From: Pseudobacteroides sp035370245
GTDB lineage: Bacteria > Bacillota > Clostridia > Acetivibrionales > DSM-2933
DNA: 64,000 bases
Direction of reading: 5' to 3'
Assembly: GCA_035370245.1 (NCBI GenBank)
Contig: DAOOVO010000005.1
Coordinates: 9,424-73,423 of the forward strand
A program made the position numbers and the translations under genes. Shown one piece after another: positions 44,278 through 52,822 of the stretch (position 1 is the first letter of the stretch; every line of letters starts with the position of its first letter). A model generated the notes under the pieces. The model saw only the letters and a list, made by a program, of their open reading frames with translations, ran no database searches and was not told where the DNA came from.

Positions 44278-45276
44278 TTACACTTGTCCGTCACAAATCC
44301 TGTCAATCATCGCTAATTCTTCGTCACTGAATTTGATGTTTTCAACGGAAAGGACAGTTTCTTCTATCTGGGCCGGTGAACTTGCACCGACAATGGCAGA
44401 GGTTACCGATTCTTTTCTTAAGACCCATGAAACAGCCATCTGGGATAGCTTCTGTCCTCTTTTAATTGCAATTTCATTCAAGAGGTTAAGCTTCTTTATC
44501 TTATCTTCTGTTATATCTTTTGGGTTTAGGAATATACTTGAGCTTGCAGCCCTTGAATCGGGAGGTATTCCTTTCAAATATCTATCGGTAAGAAGTCCCT
44601 GGGCAAGGGGTGAAAAAACTATACATCCCACGCCTTCCTTTTCTAAAACATCTAAAAGACCGTTTTCAATCCATCTGTTGAATATGGAATAAGATGGCTG
44701 GTGTATAAGGCAAGGTGTGCCTAAAGATCTAAGTATATCGACAGCCTTTTTGGTTTGCTCTGCATTATAATTTGATATTCCTGCATAAAGAGCTTTACCG
44801 CTTCTTACAATATGATCAAGAGCCCCCATTGTCTCTTCAAGGGGTGTATCGGGATCGGGCCTGTGGGAATAAAAAATATCCACATATTGAAGTCCCATCC
44901 TTTTAAGGCTCTGATCGATGCTTGCAATAAGGTACTTTCTTGATCCCCATTCGCCATATGGACCTGGCCACATATCATATCCGGCTTTTGTCGATATAAT
45001 AAGCTCGTCCCTGTAACAAAGCATATCGGAACGCATAATTCTTCCGAAGTTTTCCTCAGCAGACCCGGGAGGAGGACCATAATTATTTGCAAGATCAAAA
45101 TGGGTTATACCAAGGTCAAATGCCTTCCTGATCATGCTTCTGGCTGTTTCAAAATTATTGATACCTCCAAAGTTATGCCAAAGACCGAGAGAAACGGCCG
45201 GTAACTTTAGACCGCTTTTGCCGCACCTGCGATAAACCATTTTTTCATATCGTTTTGAGTCTGCCAAATAGCCCAT
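44278..45276 (-). CDS. Aldo/keto reductase (YghZ-like)
   Basis: 332 aa, NADPH-dependent (beta/alpha)8 oxidoreductase. Family signature MVYRRCGKSGLKLPAVSLGLW, the DLANNYGPPPGSAE block (catalytic Asp and Tyr), the YSHRPDPDTPLEETMGAL segment (catalytic His) and a cofactor phrase SAIVGASSPAQIEE. The YghZ/GpR subgroup reduces L-glyceraldehyde 3-phosphate and methylglyoxal. The physiological substrate cannot be read from the sequence. No neighbours in the same operon. Confidence 0.95.
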   Translation of the reverse strand: MGYLADSKRYEKMVYRRCGKSGLKLPAVSLGLWHNFGGINNFETARSMIRKAFDLGITHFDLANNYGPPPGSAEENFGRIMRSDMLCYRDELIISTKAGYDMWPGPYGEWGSRKYLIASIDQSLKRMGLQYVDIFYSHRPDPDTPLEETMGALDHIVRSGKALYAGISNYNAEQTKKAVDILRSLGTPCLIHQPSYSIFNRWIENGLLDVLEKEGVGCIVFSPLAQGLLTDRYLKGIPPDSRAASSSIFLNPKDITEDKIKKLNLLNEIAIKRGQKLSQMAVSWVLRKESVTSAIVGASSPAQIEETVLSVENIKFSDEELAMIDRICDGQV

Positions 45277-45390
45277 AATAAGACATCCTTTCCCATTAGC
45301 AATGGCTGCCGATTTGAAATATCACCATTGGCTGTTTTGTTATTCTTCAAAATCCGGATATATGTAGATTTATATTTTAATGTTTCTTAT

Positions 45391-45420
45391 TGAGATTATA
45401 AAGGTATTAATCTCATTTTT
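45391..45420 (+). terminator. Hairpin with T-run between aldo/keto reductase and ECF gene
   Basis: TGAGATTA / TAATCTCA, followed by TTTTT. It is oriented rightwards although no plus-strand gene precedes it; perhaps it blocks antisense reading or acts weakly on the minus strand. Confidence 0.45.
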
Positions 45421-45452
45421 CAATAGATTTCAATTTTAATACATAAATAATA

Positions 45453-45481
45453 TTGACACAGAGGATTAATGCTATTAATAT
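45453..45481 (+). promoter_or_regulatory. Promoter of the ECF S-component gene
   Basis: TTGACA (45453-45458), 17 nt, TAATAT (45476-45481). Confidence 0.6.
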
Positions 45482-45545
45482 ATTTATGATTTTTTTGTAT
45501 TGGTTAAATGTGTATCGATACAGTTTGTGAAATGGGGGATCGCTA

Positions 45546-46070
45546 TTGAAGGGTTTAAGTACGAAAAAAGTGGTATTGGGCGGACTATTCATGGCATTGA
45601 TTTGTGTGACAACTATGTTTACCAGGATTCCGCTACCTAAAGGATATTTCAACCTTGGTGATGTTTTTGTAATGCTGTCGGCTGTTTTTCTTGGAAAGTA
45701 TTACGGCTTTTTAGTAGGTGGGATTGGTTCTGCCATGGCAGATATGTTAACAGCCAGTTATATATATGCACCTGTAACGCTTATTATTAAAGGCCTTGAA
45801 GCGTTTGCAACAGCTGCTGTAATTGGTAATGAAAAAGGAACAGGAAATAACGTTAAGACTGTTGCAGCAGTTTCAGTCGGATCTTTTATAATGTTTACAG
45901 GTTATTTTATAGCAGAAGCGTTTTTGTTCCGTTTATTGGATGAAAGCTTTGGTGTTGCTGTTGCAATGATAAATGTACCTGCTAATGTTTTGCAGGGATG
46001 CCTCAGCGGTCTGGTAGCATTTTTACTTATTAAGGTCTTAACAAAGACCAATTTGATTGCTACGGAATAA
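45546..46070 (+). CDS. ECF transporter S component
   Basis: 174 aa, about five to six membrane helices. The N-terminal phrase KVVLGGLFMALICVTTMF, then FNLGDVFVMLSA and GGIGSAMADML, fits S components of energy-coupling-factor vitamin transporters. TTG start 45546 with GGGGGAT upstream. The ATPase and T subunits are not encoded here, so it uses a shared ECF module. The substrate cannot be assigned; thiazole, pyridoxine or pantothenate-type S proteins look similar. A strong terminator follows. Confidence 0.88.
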   Translation: MKGLSTKKVVLGGLFMALICVTTMFTRIPLPKGYFNLGDVFVMLSAVFLGKYYGFLVGGIGSAMADMLTASYIYAPVTLIIKGLEAFATAAVIGNEKGTGNNVKTVAAVSVGSFIMFTGYFIAEAFLFRLLDESFGVAVAMINVPANVLQGCLSGLVAFLLIKVLTKTNLIATE

Positions 46071-46096
46071 AATTTTAGAGGAATTTATATATACCT

Positions 46097-46131
46097 AAAA
46101 AAGACAATTCATGCAATTGTCTTTTTTTATT
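46097..46131 (+). terminator. Terminator after the ECF S component
   Basis: AAAAAAGACAATT / AATTGTCTTTTTTT with loop CATGC. Confidence 0.9.
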
Positions 46132-46293
46132 AAGTATATTATTATAAACTTATATTATTATGCCCTTTTGGGTTTGTGAGTTTTGGAATATTAAGCAAAA
46201 ACATAGGCAAAATAATAGAAGGGAGGAAAGAGGTATAAGTGTACGTAGCCTATTTATTCCATTATTAAAAATATTATTAAGGGGTGTCATTTA

Positions 46294-47910
46294 ATGAAAA
46301 AATTACTTGCGGCTGTACTGACTACAACAACTATATTTTCCAGTACAGTAATTCCGTCTGTGAATGTGTCGGCTGCGACAATTTCCAGCTCTGATTATGC
46401 AGTTGCATTTAAGGATTCCTTATGGTTTTATGATGCAAACAAATGTGGTCCGGATGTTGCAAAGGATAATGTTTTCAGTTGGAGATCGGCATGTCATACC
46501 GATGATGGTAAATTTGTCGGTGCTGATTTTACAGGTGGGTTCCATGATTGTGGAGACCATATCAAGTTTGGTATCACCAATGGTTATGCAGCATCAATCA
46601 TAGGTTGGTCACTTTATGAATTTAAAGAGGCATATGATGGGGCAGGACTCACAAACAAGGCTTTATCCACATTGAAGTATTTCACCGATTATATAATCAA
46701 ATCAAGAGTTAGTTCAACCAAATATTGTTATCATGTTGGAGAACCGTCAGATCATGATTATTGGGGACCTCCGGAGCAGCAAAATCGTGACAGGAATAGA
46801 GTTTATTATGTAGAACCGTCAAGCCCGGCATCTGATGTATGTGGATTGTACTCCGGTGCGTTAAGTTTGATGTACTTAAACTACAAAGATATTGATTCTA
46901 CATATGCAAACAAGTGTCTCGAATTGTCAAAGGAACTTTATGCTTTAGGCAAAAATAGAGGGACATGTAAAGCTGACGGATTCTATACATCCACTTCAGG
47001 TGATGACGATATGGCTTGGGCTGCAATATGGTTGTATGTTATAGAAAAGAATAATTCCTATCTGACGGACATAAACAGCCTCTTAAGCTCGCCTGAAACA
47101 AACTGGGCAATATGCTGGAATGATATGAAGCTTGCTGCAGCATATGTAATAGGAAGTGTTACAGGACAGGCAAAGTATAAGGATGCTGTTACATCAAATC
47201 TTAATTATTGGATGAATAGTGTTCCTAAAACACCTGGAGGAGTTAAATTCCTGACAGAGTGGGGAATGTTGAGGTACAGTGCATCGGCGTCAATGCTTGC
47301 ATTATTGCAATATAAACTTACAAATGATGAAAAGCTAAAGACATTTGCAAAAAGCCAAATTGATTACATATTGGGTAACAATCCTGCCAATATGTCCTAT
47401 GTAATAGGTTTTGGAAACAAGTGGCCTCAGCACCCGCATCATAGGGCTGCTCAAGGAACCATTGGATGGGACAACTGGAAGGCACCGGCGAAAAACGTTT
47501 TAATAGGTGCATTGGTTGGCGGACCCGATATGTCGGATAACTATACTGATGTTGTTGACAAATACCAGGCAACTGAGGTAGGTATCGATTACAATGCAGG
47601 TTTGGTTGGTGCAATGGCAGGAATGGTAAAATATTTCGGGGATATACCTTCAGCTACTCCTACCAGCACTAAGGCTCCAACACCTACTCCTACCAAGTCT
47701 GCAACTCCGACTCCAACAAGCAGTTTTATACCTGAAGATGTAAATAAGGATAGAGTTGTTAATATGGCTGACGTTATAGCACTTGCAACATCTTTTGGAG
47801 CTGTTAGGAATGATGCAAAATATAAGCAGGAATGCGATATCAATAATGACGGATCAATCAATATGAGTGACGTAATGATGATTGCACAAAAATTTAATTA
47901 CACTTATTGA
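46294..47910 (+). CDS. Glycoside hydrolase family 9 cellulase with type I dockerin
   Basis: 538 aa. Signal peptide (1-~27); GH9 (alpha/alpha)6 catalytic domain (~30-450) with catalytic-base pair Asp85/Asp88 in FHDCGDH, substrate-site HPHHRAAQG, and the probable proton donor Glu428 in the YQATEVGIDYNAG segment. There is no CBM3c and no N-terminal Ig domain, so it is a compact processive or endo-type enzyme. A Thr/Pro linker (~455-480) leads to a dockerin (482-538) with two Ca-binding repeats. The usual recognition positions 10/11 read Met-Ala and Met-Ser instead of Ser-Thr. The enzyme should dock onto a cellulosomal cohesin. AAGGGGTG lies before ATG 46294. Confidence 0.96.
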   Translation: MKKLLAAVLTTTTIFSSTVIPSVNVSAATISSSDYAVAFKDSLWFYDANKCGPDVAKDNVFSWRSACHTDDGKFVGADFTGGFHDCGDHIKFGITNGYAASIIGWSLYEFKEAYDGAGLTNKALSTLKYFTDYIIKSRVSSTKYCYHVGEPSDHDYWGPPEQQNRDRNRVYYVEPSSPASDVCGLYSGALSLMYLNYKDIDSTYANKCLELSKELYALGKNRGTCKADGFYTSTSGDDDMAWAAIWLYVIEKNNSYLTDINSLLSSPETNWAICWNDMKLAAAYVIGSVTGQAKYKDAVTSNLNYWMNSVPKTPGGVKFLTEWGMLRYSASASMLALLQYKLTNDEKLKTFAKSQIDYILGNNPANMSYVIGFGNKWPQHPHHRAAQGTIGWDNWKAPAKNVLIGALVGGPDMSDNYTDVVDKYQATEVGIDYNAGLVGAMAGMVKYFGDIPSATPTSTKAPTPTPTKSATPTPTSSFIPEDVNKDRVVNMADVIALATSFGAVRNDAKYKQECDINNDGSINMSDVMMIAQKFNYTY

Positions 47911-47949
47911 TACATTAATACTGGGGCATAACCGCAAAAATATAGAAAA

Positions 47950-47998
47950 AATTCAGGATTCGGAATTAAATCAATATAATAATTCCGAATCCTGAATT
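47950..47998. terminator. Long hairpin after the GH9 gene
   Basis: Perfect 18-bp arms at 47950-47967 and 47981-47998 with a 13-nt loop; T-rich sequence follows. Acts as terminator for the cellulase gene and merges into heptamer repeat block B. Confidence 0.75.
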
Positions 47999-48127
47999 CT
48001 TTATTTTAAATCCTAAATCTTATTTTCAATTCACTACTCCAAAATCTGAATTCCTAATTCCAAGTCCCAATTCAAACTCCAACTTCTGTTTTTTGACTTC
48101 TGACCTCTGACTTCTGATTTCTGTCTA
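47981..48127. repeat. Degenerate heptamer repeat block B
   Basis: About 21 consecutive 7-mers in steady phase, drifting from AATCCTG/AATTCTT types to CTGACTT/CTGATTT types. It fills the space between the convergent cellulase and chemotaxis genes and reaches the last codons of the latter. Confidence 0.75.
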
Positions 48128-49384
48128 TCTTCTAACTTTATACTTCTTAAGCTTAATATCTAGTTCTTGAACTAATTTTTCCATTGAGTATGATGCATCC
48201 TTCATCTCTTCAATGGCTTTTAACTGGTGTTCTGTGGTTGCGGCAACCTGCTGACTTGATGCTGCAGTTTCCTCAGAAACTGATGAAATATTTTCAATTG
48301 CACTTATTACCTGATCCTTATCTGTTTGCATTTTGGTGACTGAATTGTTTACCTCATTGATTTTTTGAACTATTCCTGTAATGGCAGTGGCGATATCTGT
48401 AAAGGCACTGTCTGTCATATTTACTGCATTGTTCTGTTCCTGGGATATTTTTTTCATCACATCCATTGCCTTAAGGGCGAGTTGTGATTCTTCCTTAATA
48501 TTCTGCATCAGTCCGATAATCTCTTCTGTTGATTTTCTGCTTTGATCGGCAAGCTTTCTTACCTCTTCTGCAACAACAGCAAATCCCATACCTGCATCAC
48601 CGGCTCTTGCAGCTTCAATTGCCGCATTAAGTGCAAGCAGGTTCGTCTGTTCTGCGATGTTCTCAATGGATTCAACAAAAAGTCCTATATCCTGGGTGGT
48701 AGTAGTTAATTTTTCTATAACCGAGAAGATTTTCTGTGAAGATTCATAGTTCTGTGAAGATTTGTCACGAAGAGTGCTGACTGCTTCCAAACCAATTGAG
48801 TTGAGTTCGTTAATCTTGTTTGTTTCATTTATTATACCGTTATAGCTTTCATACACAAAGCTAATTTGTTCCGAAAGCTTTTCTACCATTGAAACGCCTT
48901 GCTGTGCATCTGCAGCTTGATCTGATGCACCTTTGGCAATTTCGTCAACGGTTTTTGATATTTCTTCCATAGCAGCGGCAGCTTCCTGAGCAGTTTTACT
49001 TACTCTGCCCGATGCCTGGATAATGGAAGTGGATAATGAAAAGAAGCTTTCAATAAGTAAACGGATATCGCTAAAAACTGAGTTGACTGAAGAGGCAACA
49101 CCTTCTAAATTTTCAAAGCTGTGGGATTCGATTATGTGAGAAATGTCGCCATTTTTAACTACTTCGAGCTCCTTGGAAAATGACTTTACTAATTTTTTAA
49201 GCCTTAAGCGGATTGCAAGATCCGTAACGAGTGAAGAACCGACAGATGCAAATAAAAAGACTATTAATGAAACAACAGTATTGTTTTTAAATACAAAATT
49301 ACTTAATAGAAATGCACCTACACCAATAGCAGCAGATATAACGAATACAATGCTGAATAATTTTAGAATTTGATTTTTTAGCAT
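48125..49384 (-). CDS. Methyl-accepting chemotaxis protein without an extracellular sensor
   Basis: 419 aa. Two closely spaced membrane helices (~8-30 and ~36-58) with almost no loop between them, a HAMP-like helix (~60-115), then the full signalling domain with the hairpin tip EQTNLLALNAAIEAARAGD and GFAVVAEEVRKLADQS. Binds CheA/CheW and modulates motility. With no periplasmic ligand domain it must sense membrane state, energy or an internal cue. It has a good GGAGG site before its ATG. No che genes nearby. Confidence 0.93.
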   Translation of the reverse strand: MLKNQILKLFSIVFVISAAIGVGAFLLSNFVFKNNTVVSLIVFLFASVGSSLVTDLAIRLRLKKLVKSFSKELEVVKNGDISHIIESHSFENLEGVASSVNSVFSDIRLLIESFFSLSTSIIQASGRVSKTAQEAAAAMEEISKTVDEIAKGASDQAADAQQGVSMVEKLSEQISFVYESYNGIINETNKINELNSIGLEAVSTLRDKSSQNYESSQKIFSVIEKLTTTTQDIGLFVESIENIAEQTNLLALNAAIEAARAGDAGMGFAVVAEEVRKLADQSRKSTEEIIGLMQNIKEESQLALKAMDVMKKISQEQNNAVNMTDSAFTDIATAITGIVQKINEVNNSVTKMQTDKDQVISAIENISSVSEETAASSQQVAATTEHQLKAIEEMKDASYSMEKLVQELDIKLKKYKVRR

Positions 49385-49498
49385 AATATTACCTCCGTAC
49401 CTGATAATTTAATATGATAGTTTCCGTGCGGTACTGCTTTATAGTAAAATAATAGGGTTCTTTATGAAATGTCGGAAATGACTTTTTATTTAAGGTAT

Positions 49499-49600
49499 AT
49501 TAAATACGTTTTACTTTTAATCTTACATTTATCAGAGAAAAATAACCAACTCTTAACAAAAGTTGCCATAGACAAATGTAAAATATTAGTCGTATTTAAT
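49499..49600. repeat. 102-bp element with terminal inverted repeats
   Basis: Ends are ATTAAATACG and CGTATTTAAT (perfect 10-bp inverted pair), with an inner pair TTACATTT / AAATGTAA. The left part, ATTAAATACGT and TTAATCTTACATTT, recurs at 17346-17374. It sits in the 484-nt gene-free stretch 49385-49868; the part 49601-49740 shows nothing else I recognise. Confidence 0.45.
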
Positions 49601-49743
49601 TTAATTGGATAAGTAATTATTTAATCATGCTTTATTGCATATATATTAAAATAATTCGATAAAAAAATTAAAAATCCTTCTTGCTCTTTAAAATAAATAA
49701 CTTTCCAGATTTGCAAATGAAAAATCATCATGGAATTAATGTA

Positions 49744-49779
49744 TTGACACCTGTTGTATAATTGTATACAATTATACAA
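49744..49779 (+). promoter_or_regulatory. Promoter overlapped by a perfect 26-bp palindrome (GntR operator candidate)
   Basis: TTGACA (49744-49749), 17 nt, TACAAT (49767-49772). The palindrome 49754-49779 is perfect, with core ATTGTATACAAT, the T-n-GT-n-AC-n-A style expected of FadR-type GntR regulators. It covers the spacer and -10, so binding would repress. The regulator gene is the second gene of the transcript (51270). Confidence 0.8.
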
Positions 49780-49868
49780 AGAGATAGATATCACTGCAAC
49801 ATCAAATTAGTATTAATTTTGCATTATCTACCCGTACATATATTGACTATTTATAAAGGGGGATTAAA

Positions 49869-51248
49869 ATGATTGTATTCAATAAGAAGACAAATACATT
49901 AGAACAAACACAATATAAATACAGCCTACAGGATGTTTCGGAGCCCAACCTTTTCAGAGAAATATTCAGCTATGATGAAATACCCAAGTGTGCATTCAAC
50001 CACAGAAGGGTTCCTATGCACCCTGCAGATGAAATATGGATAACCGACACAACATTCAGAGACGGGCAGCAATCAAGAGCTCCTTATACTGTTGAGCAGA
50101 TTGTGACACTATATGATATGCTACATAAATTAGGCGGTCCTAAAGGAATAATAAGGCAGAGCGAGTTCTTCCTATACAGTGATAGAGATAAGCAAGCGGT
50201 GTATAAATGTTTGGAGAGGGGATATAAGTATCCTGAAGTAACCAGCTGGATTAGAGCCACAAAAAACGACTTTATACTGGCTAAGGATATGGGTATGAAA
50301 GAAAGCGGTATTTTAGTTAGCTGCTCGGATTACCATATATTCAAAAAGCTTAATATGACTAGAAAGCAAGCATTAGACCATTATATGAGCATTATAAAAA
50401 GTGCTATAGATGTTGGTATAAAGCCTCGTTGTCATTTTGAAGATATTACCAGAGCTGACTTTTACGGATTTGTTGTTCCGTTTGCATTAGAGCTCAAAAA
50501 GCTTATGGACGAAAGCGGTATTCCGATTAAAATACGTGCCTGTGATACATTAGGCTATGGTGTATCTTACTCGGGTGCGGCACTTCCAAGAAGCGTACCA
50601 GGTATTATATATGGTCTGAGGCACTATGCAGGTTTTCCAAGTGAGCTTATAGAATGGCATGGACATAATGATTTCTATAAAGCTGTATCCAATTCTGCTA
50701 TTGCATGGATGTATGGAGCATCCAGTGTTAACTGCTCTCTTCTCGGTATCGGTGAAAGGACAGGAAATACTCCATTAGAGGCAATGGTAATTGAATATGC
50801 ACAGCTAAGGGGTACAACTGACGGAATGGATACCACCGTAATAACTGAAATAGCTGAATATTACGAAAAGGAAATTGGTTATGAAATTCCTTCACGTACT
50901 CCATTTGTCGGAAAGCATTTTAATGTTACACAAGCCGGGATTCATGCCGATGGACTTTTGAAGGATGAAGAAATATATAATATATTTGACACAAACAAGT
51001 TCTTGAAAAGACCTGTTGGTGTTGCGATAAACTCTCATTCGGGCTTGGCCGGGATAGCACATTGGATTAATACTTACTTTGGACTTTCCGGTGTAAAGAA
51101 GATTGATAAGAAGGATGAAAGAGTTATAAAGCTGAAAAGCTGGATAGATGACCAATATAAAGACGGGCGTGTTACAGCTATAGGAGATGAAGAGCTCTTA
51201 GAAGCGATAGGTGAGCTTACACCCGATATATTGGATCTCGCACTATAA
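49869..51248 (+). CDS. Probable Re-citrate synthase (2-isopropylmalate/homocitrate synthase-like)
   Basis: 459 aa, TIM-barrel acyltransferase of the DRE-TIM family. DTTFRDGQQS binds the metal, WHGHNDFYKA gives the two His ligands, and a GERTGNTPLEAM block follows. Length and the divergent N-terminus (a KYSLQDVSEPNLFREIF block before the barrel) fit the clostridial Re-face citrate synthase, which joins acetyl-CoA and oxaloacetate in organisms lacking ordinary GltA. Isopropylmalate or homocitrate synthase are alternatives; the full LeuA regulatory domain is absent. Co-transcribed with a GntR regulator, 6-21 nt downstream, from the palindromic promoter. Confidence 0.75.
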   Translation: MIVFNKKTNTLEQTQYKYSLQDVSEPNLFREIFSYDEIPKCAFNHRRVPMHPADEIWITDTTFRDGQQSRAPYTVEQIVTLYDMLHKLGGPKGIIRQSEFFLYSDRDKQAVYKCLERGYKYPEVTSWIRATKNDFILAKDMGMKESGILVSCSDYHIFKKLNMTRKQALDHYMSIIKSAIDVGIKPRCHFEDITRADFYGFVVPFALELKKLMDESGIPIKIRACDTLGYGVSYSGAALPRSVPGIIYGLRHYAGFPSELIEWHGHNDFYKAVSNSAIAWMYGASSVNCSLLGIGERTGNTPLEAMVIEYAQLRGTTDGMDTTVITEIAEYYEKEIGYEIPSRTPFVGKHFNVTQAGIHADGLLKDEEIYNIFDTNKFLKRPVGVAINSHSGLAGIAHWINTYFGLSGVKKIDKKDERVIKLKSWIDDQYKDGRVTAIGDEELLEAIGELTPDILDLAL

Positions 51249-51269
51249 AGAATATTGAGGATGATTGAA

Positions 51270-51953
51270 ATGTCAAAAATAGAGCATAACGAAAGCGATA
51301 GTAATTTACATTCATTAAGAGGCAAAGTATTCAGTCAGATTCAGAATGATATTTTAAACGGTAAATTTCAACCTGGGGACAGTCTTATTGAAACAAGGCT
51401 GTCCGAAGATTTGGGAGTTAGCAGAACCCCTATACGAGAGGCACTTAGGCAGTTGGAGCTTGAAGGGCTTGTTCAGTCTATCCCGAATAAAGGTGTTGTA
51501 GTAACTGGCGTTTCAACTAAAGATATTAAAGATATATATACCATAAGGATGATGATAGAAGGACTTGCTGCCAGATGGGCGGCAGAAAACATAACAGAGG
51601 ACGAGATTAATGAATTAAAAGAGTGTCTTGATCTGGAGGAGTTTTATACTATTAAAAACGATACCGAGCAGGTGTTAAAGCTCGATTCAAAGTTTCATGG
51701 ATTAATTTTTAAGGCAAGCAAAAGCAAGCCACTGTTATATATGCTTGGAACATTCCATCTTTATATTCGCAGAGCCAGAAACATATCGATTAGTTCTCCA
51801 GGAAGGGCACAGCAGGCTTTTTTAGAACACAAGGCAATATTTAAGGCTATCAGCGAGGGAGATGCAAAAATGGCTGAAAGCCTTACTACCGAGCATGTAA
51901 AAAATGCAAGTATTAACCTTATTAAACAGACCAGCAACACTCAAGAGATATAA
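51270..51953 (+). CDS. GntR family regulator, FadR subfamily (FCD domain)
   Basis: About 227 aa from ATG 51270 (GAGGATG upstream; TTG 51255 is an alternative). The N-terminal winged helix has LSEDLGVSRTPIREALRQLE; the FCD all-helical effector domain (~95-220) follows with DLEEFY, FHGLIF and EHKAIFKAI histidine-containing phrases. Encoded directly after the citrate-synthase-like gene, so it probably represses its own operon through the palindrome at 49754-49779. The ligand may be a carboxylic acid. Confidence 0.93.
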   Translation: MSKIEHNESDSNLHSLRGKVFSQIQNDILNGKFQPGDSLIETRLSEDLGVSRTPIREALRQLELEGLVQSIPNKGVVVTGVSTKDIKDIYTIRMMIEGLAARWAAENITEDEINELKECLDLEEFYTIKNDTEQVLKLDSKFHGLIFKASKSKPLLYMLGTFHLYIRRARNISISSPGRAQQAFLEHKAIFKAISEGDAKMAESLTTEHVKNASINLIKQTSNTQEI

Positions 51954-51965
51954 ATAATCAATGCT

Positions 51966-52595
51966 TTATTTAAGCTCCATATTGTATATGGCTATGGGGT
52001 TAAAATTGCCGTCACTATCCTTTAATTGAACTACAAATGAATATATCCCGGCTTCTTTAATAGTGGCTCTGTCCCATGCAATAGCAAACCATACAGGCGT
52101 GTTTGGGCTTGTTGAGTTTACGGTATACTCAGGTTTTGAGTCTATGGGTTTGCTTAAATTTATATTGCCGTTTTTATCAGAACTATAAATGCCGCAATAT
52201 AAGGTATGTTTACCCTTTGGCAAACCCCCTATACTTATATGGGACAGATATTTTTCATTTGCTGTCCAGAAGGGAATTATTTCGGATAATTCTCCTGATA
52301 CGGTAGAGCCGTCTTTAGTTTCAGCAAATATTATATTTACTTGAGGCTTTAATATGCTTGCAGTCCTGTTGGCAGCATCCCAGGTGACTATGCTGTTTAC
52401 AGCCTCTGCTACTTTTCTTAATGGCAAAAGTGTTCTTCCATCCATAATTATAGCCGGAACATCCGTCTTAAGCTCGGAATTATTTACAATCACCTTGACA
52501 GTATTATATCCGTTGTATTTATTGGTGCTTTCGGCAGCTACCACAACAGTTATTAAAAGGAACAGAATCATAACAAAAGGTATTGTTCTTTTCAT
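51966..52595 (-). CDS. Small stalk domain-containing secreted protein
   Basis: 209 aa. Signal peptide (1-~22), one stalk unit (~28-95) with MDGRTLLPLRKVAEAVN and VTWDAANRTASI, then a ~110-residue beta-rich domain of unknown type (VWFAIAWDRATI, YSFVVQLKDSDG). Convergent with the GntR gene, 12 nt apart, with no terminator between. Ribosome site AAGGGGG before ATG 52595. Third of four stalk proteins. Confidence 0.78.
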   Translation of the reverse strand: MKRTIPFVMILFLLITVVVAAESTNKYNGYNTVKVIVNNSELKTDVPAIIMDGRTLLPLRKVAEAVNSIVTWDAANRTASILKPQVNIIFAETKDGSTVSGELSEIIPFWTANEKYLSHISIGGLPKGKHTLYCGIYSSDKNGNINLSKPIDSKPEYTVNSTSPNTPVWFAIAWDRATIKEAGIYSFVVQLKDSDGNFNPIAIYNMELK

Positions 52596-52822
52596 AAAAA
52601 AACCCCCTTACGGATTAAGTTGGTAAAGACTTTTAAACATCTCATTGTCTATATAAAAATATCATTGTAATATTGAATTGTAACTGTAGGCATATTATAT
52701 GTTATAATATAGTGAAATTTATACCGTATTTGAAATTATTATCGGTAATTCCGATTTAAATATTGATAGGTAGATTACATTTTTAGCATGGATAAATTAG
52801 GTTTTATTTATAGGAGTCATAT

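Noticed and set aside
47981..48127. Heptamer blocks considered as CRISPR or as insertion remnants
   Set aside because: Units are 7 bp without spacers, and no transposase or terminal repeats are seen.
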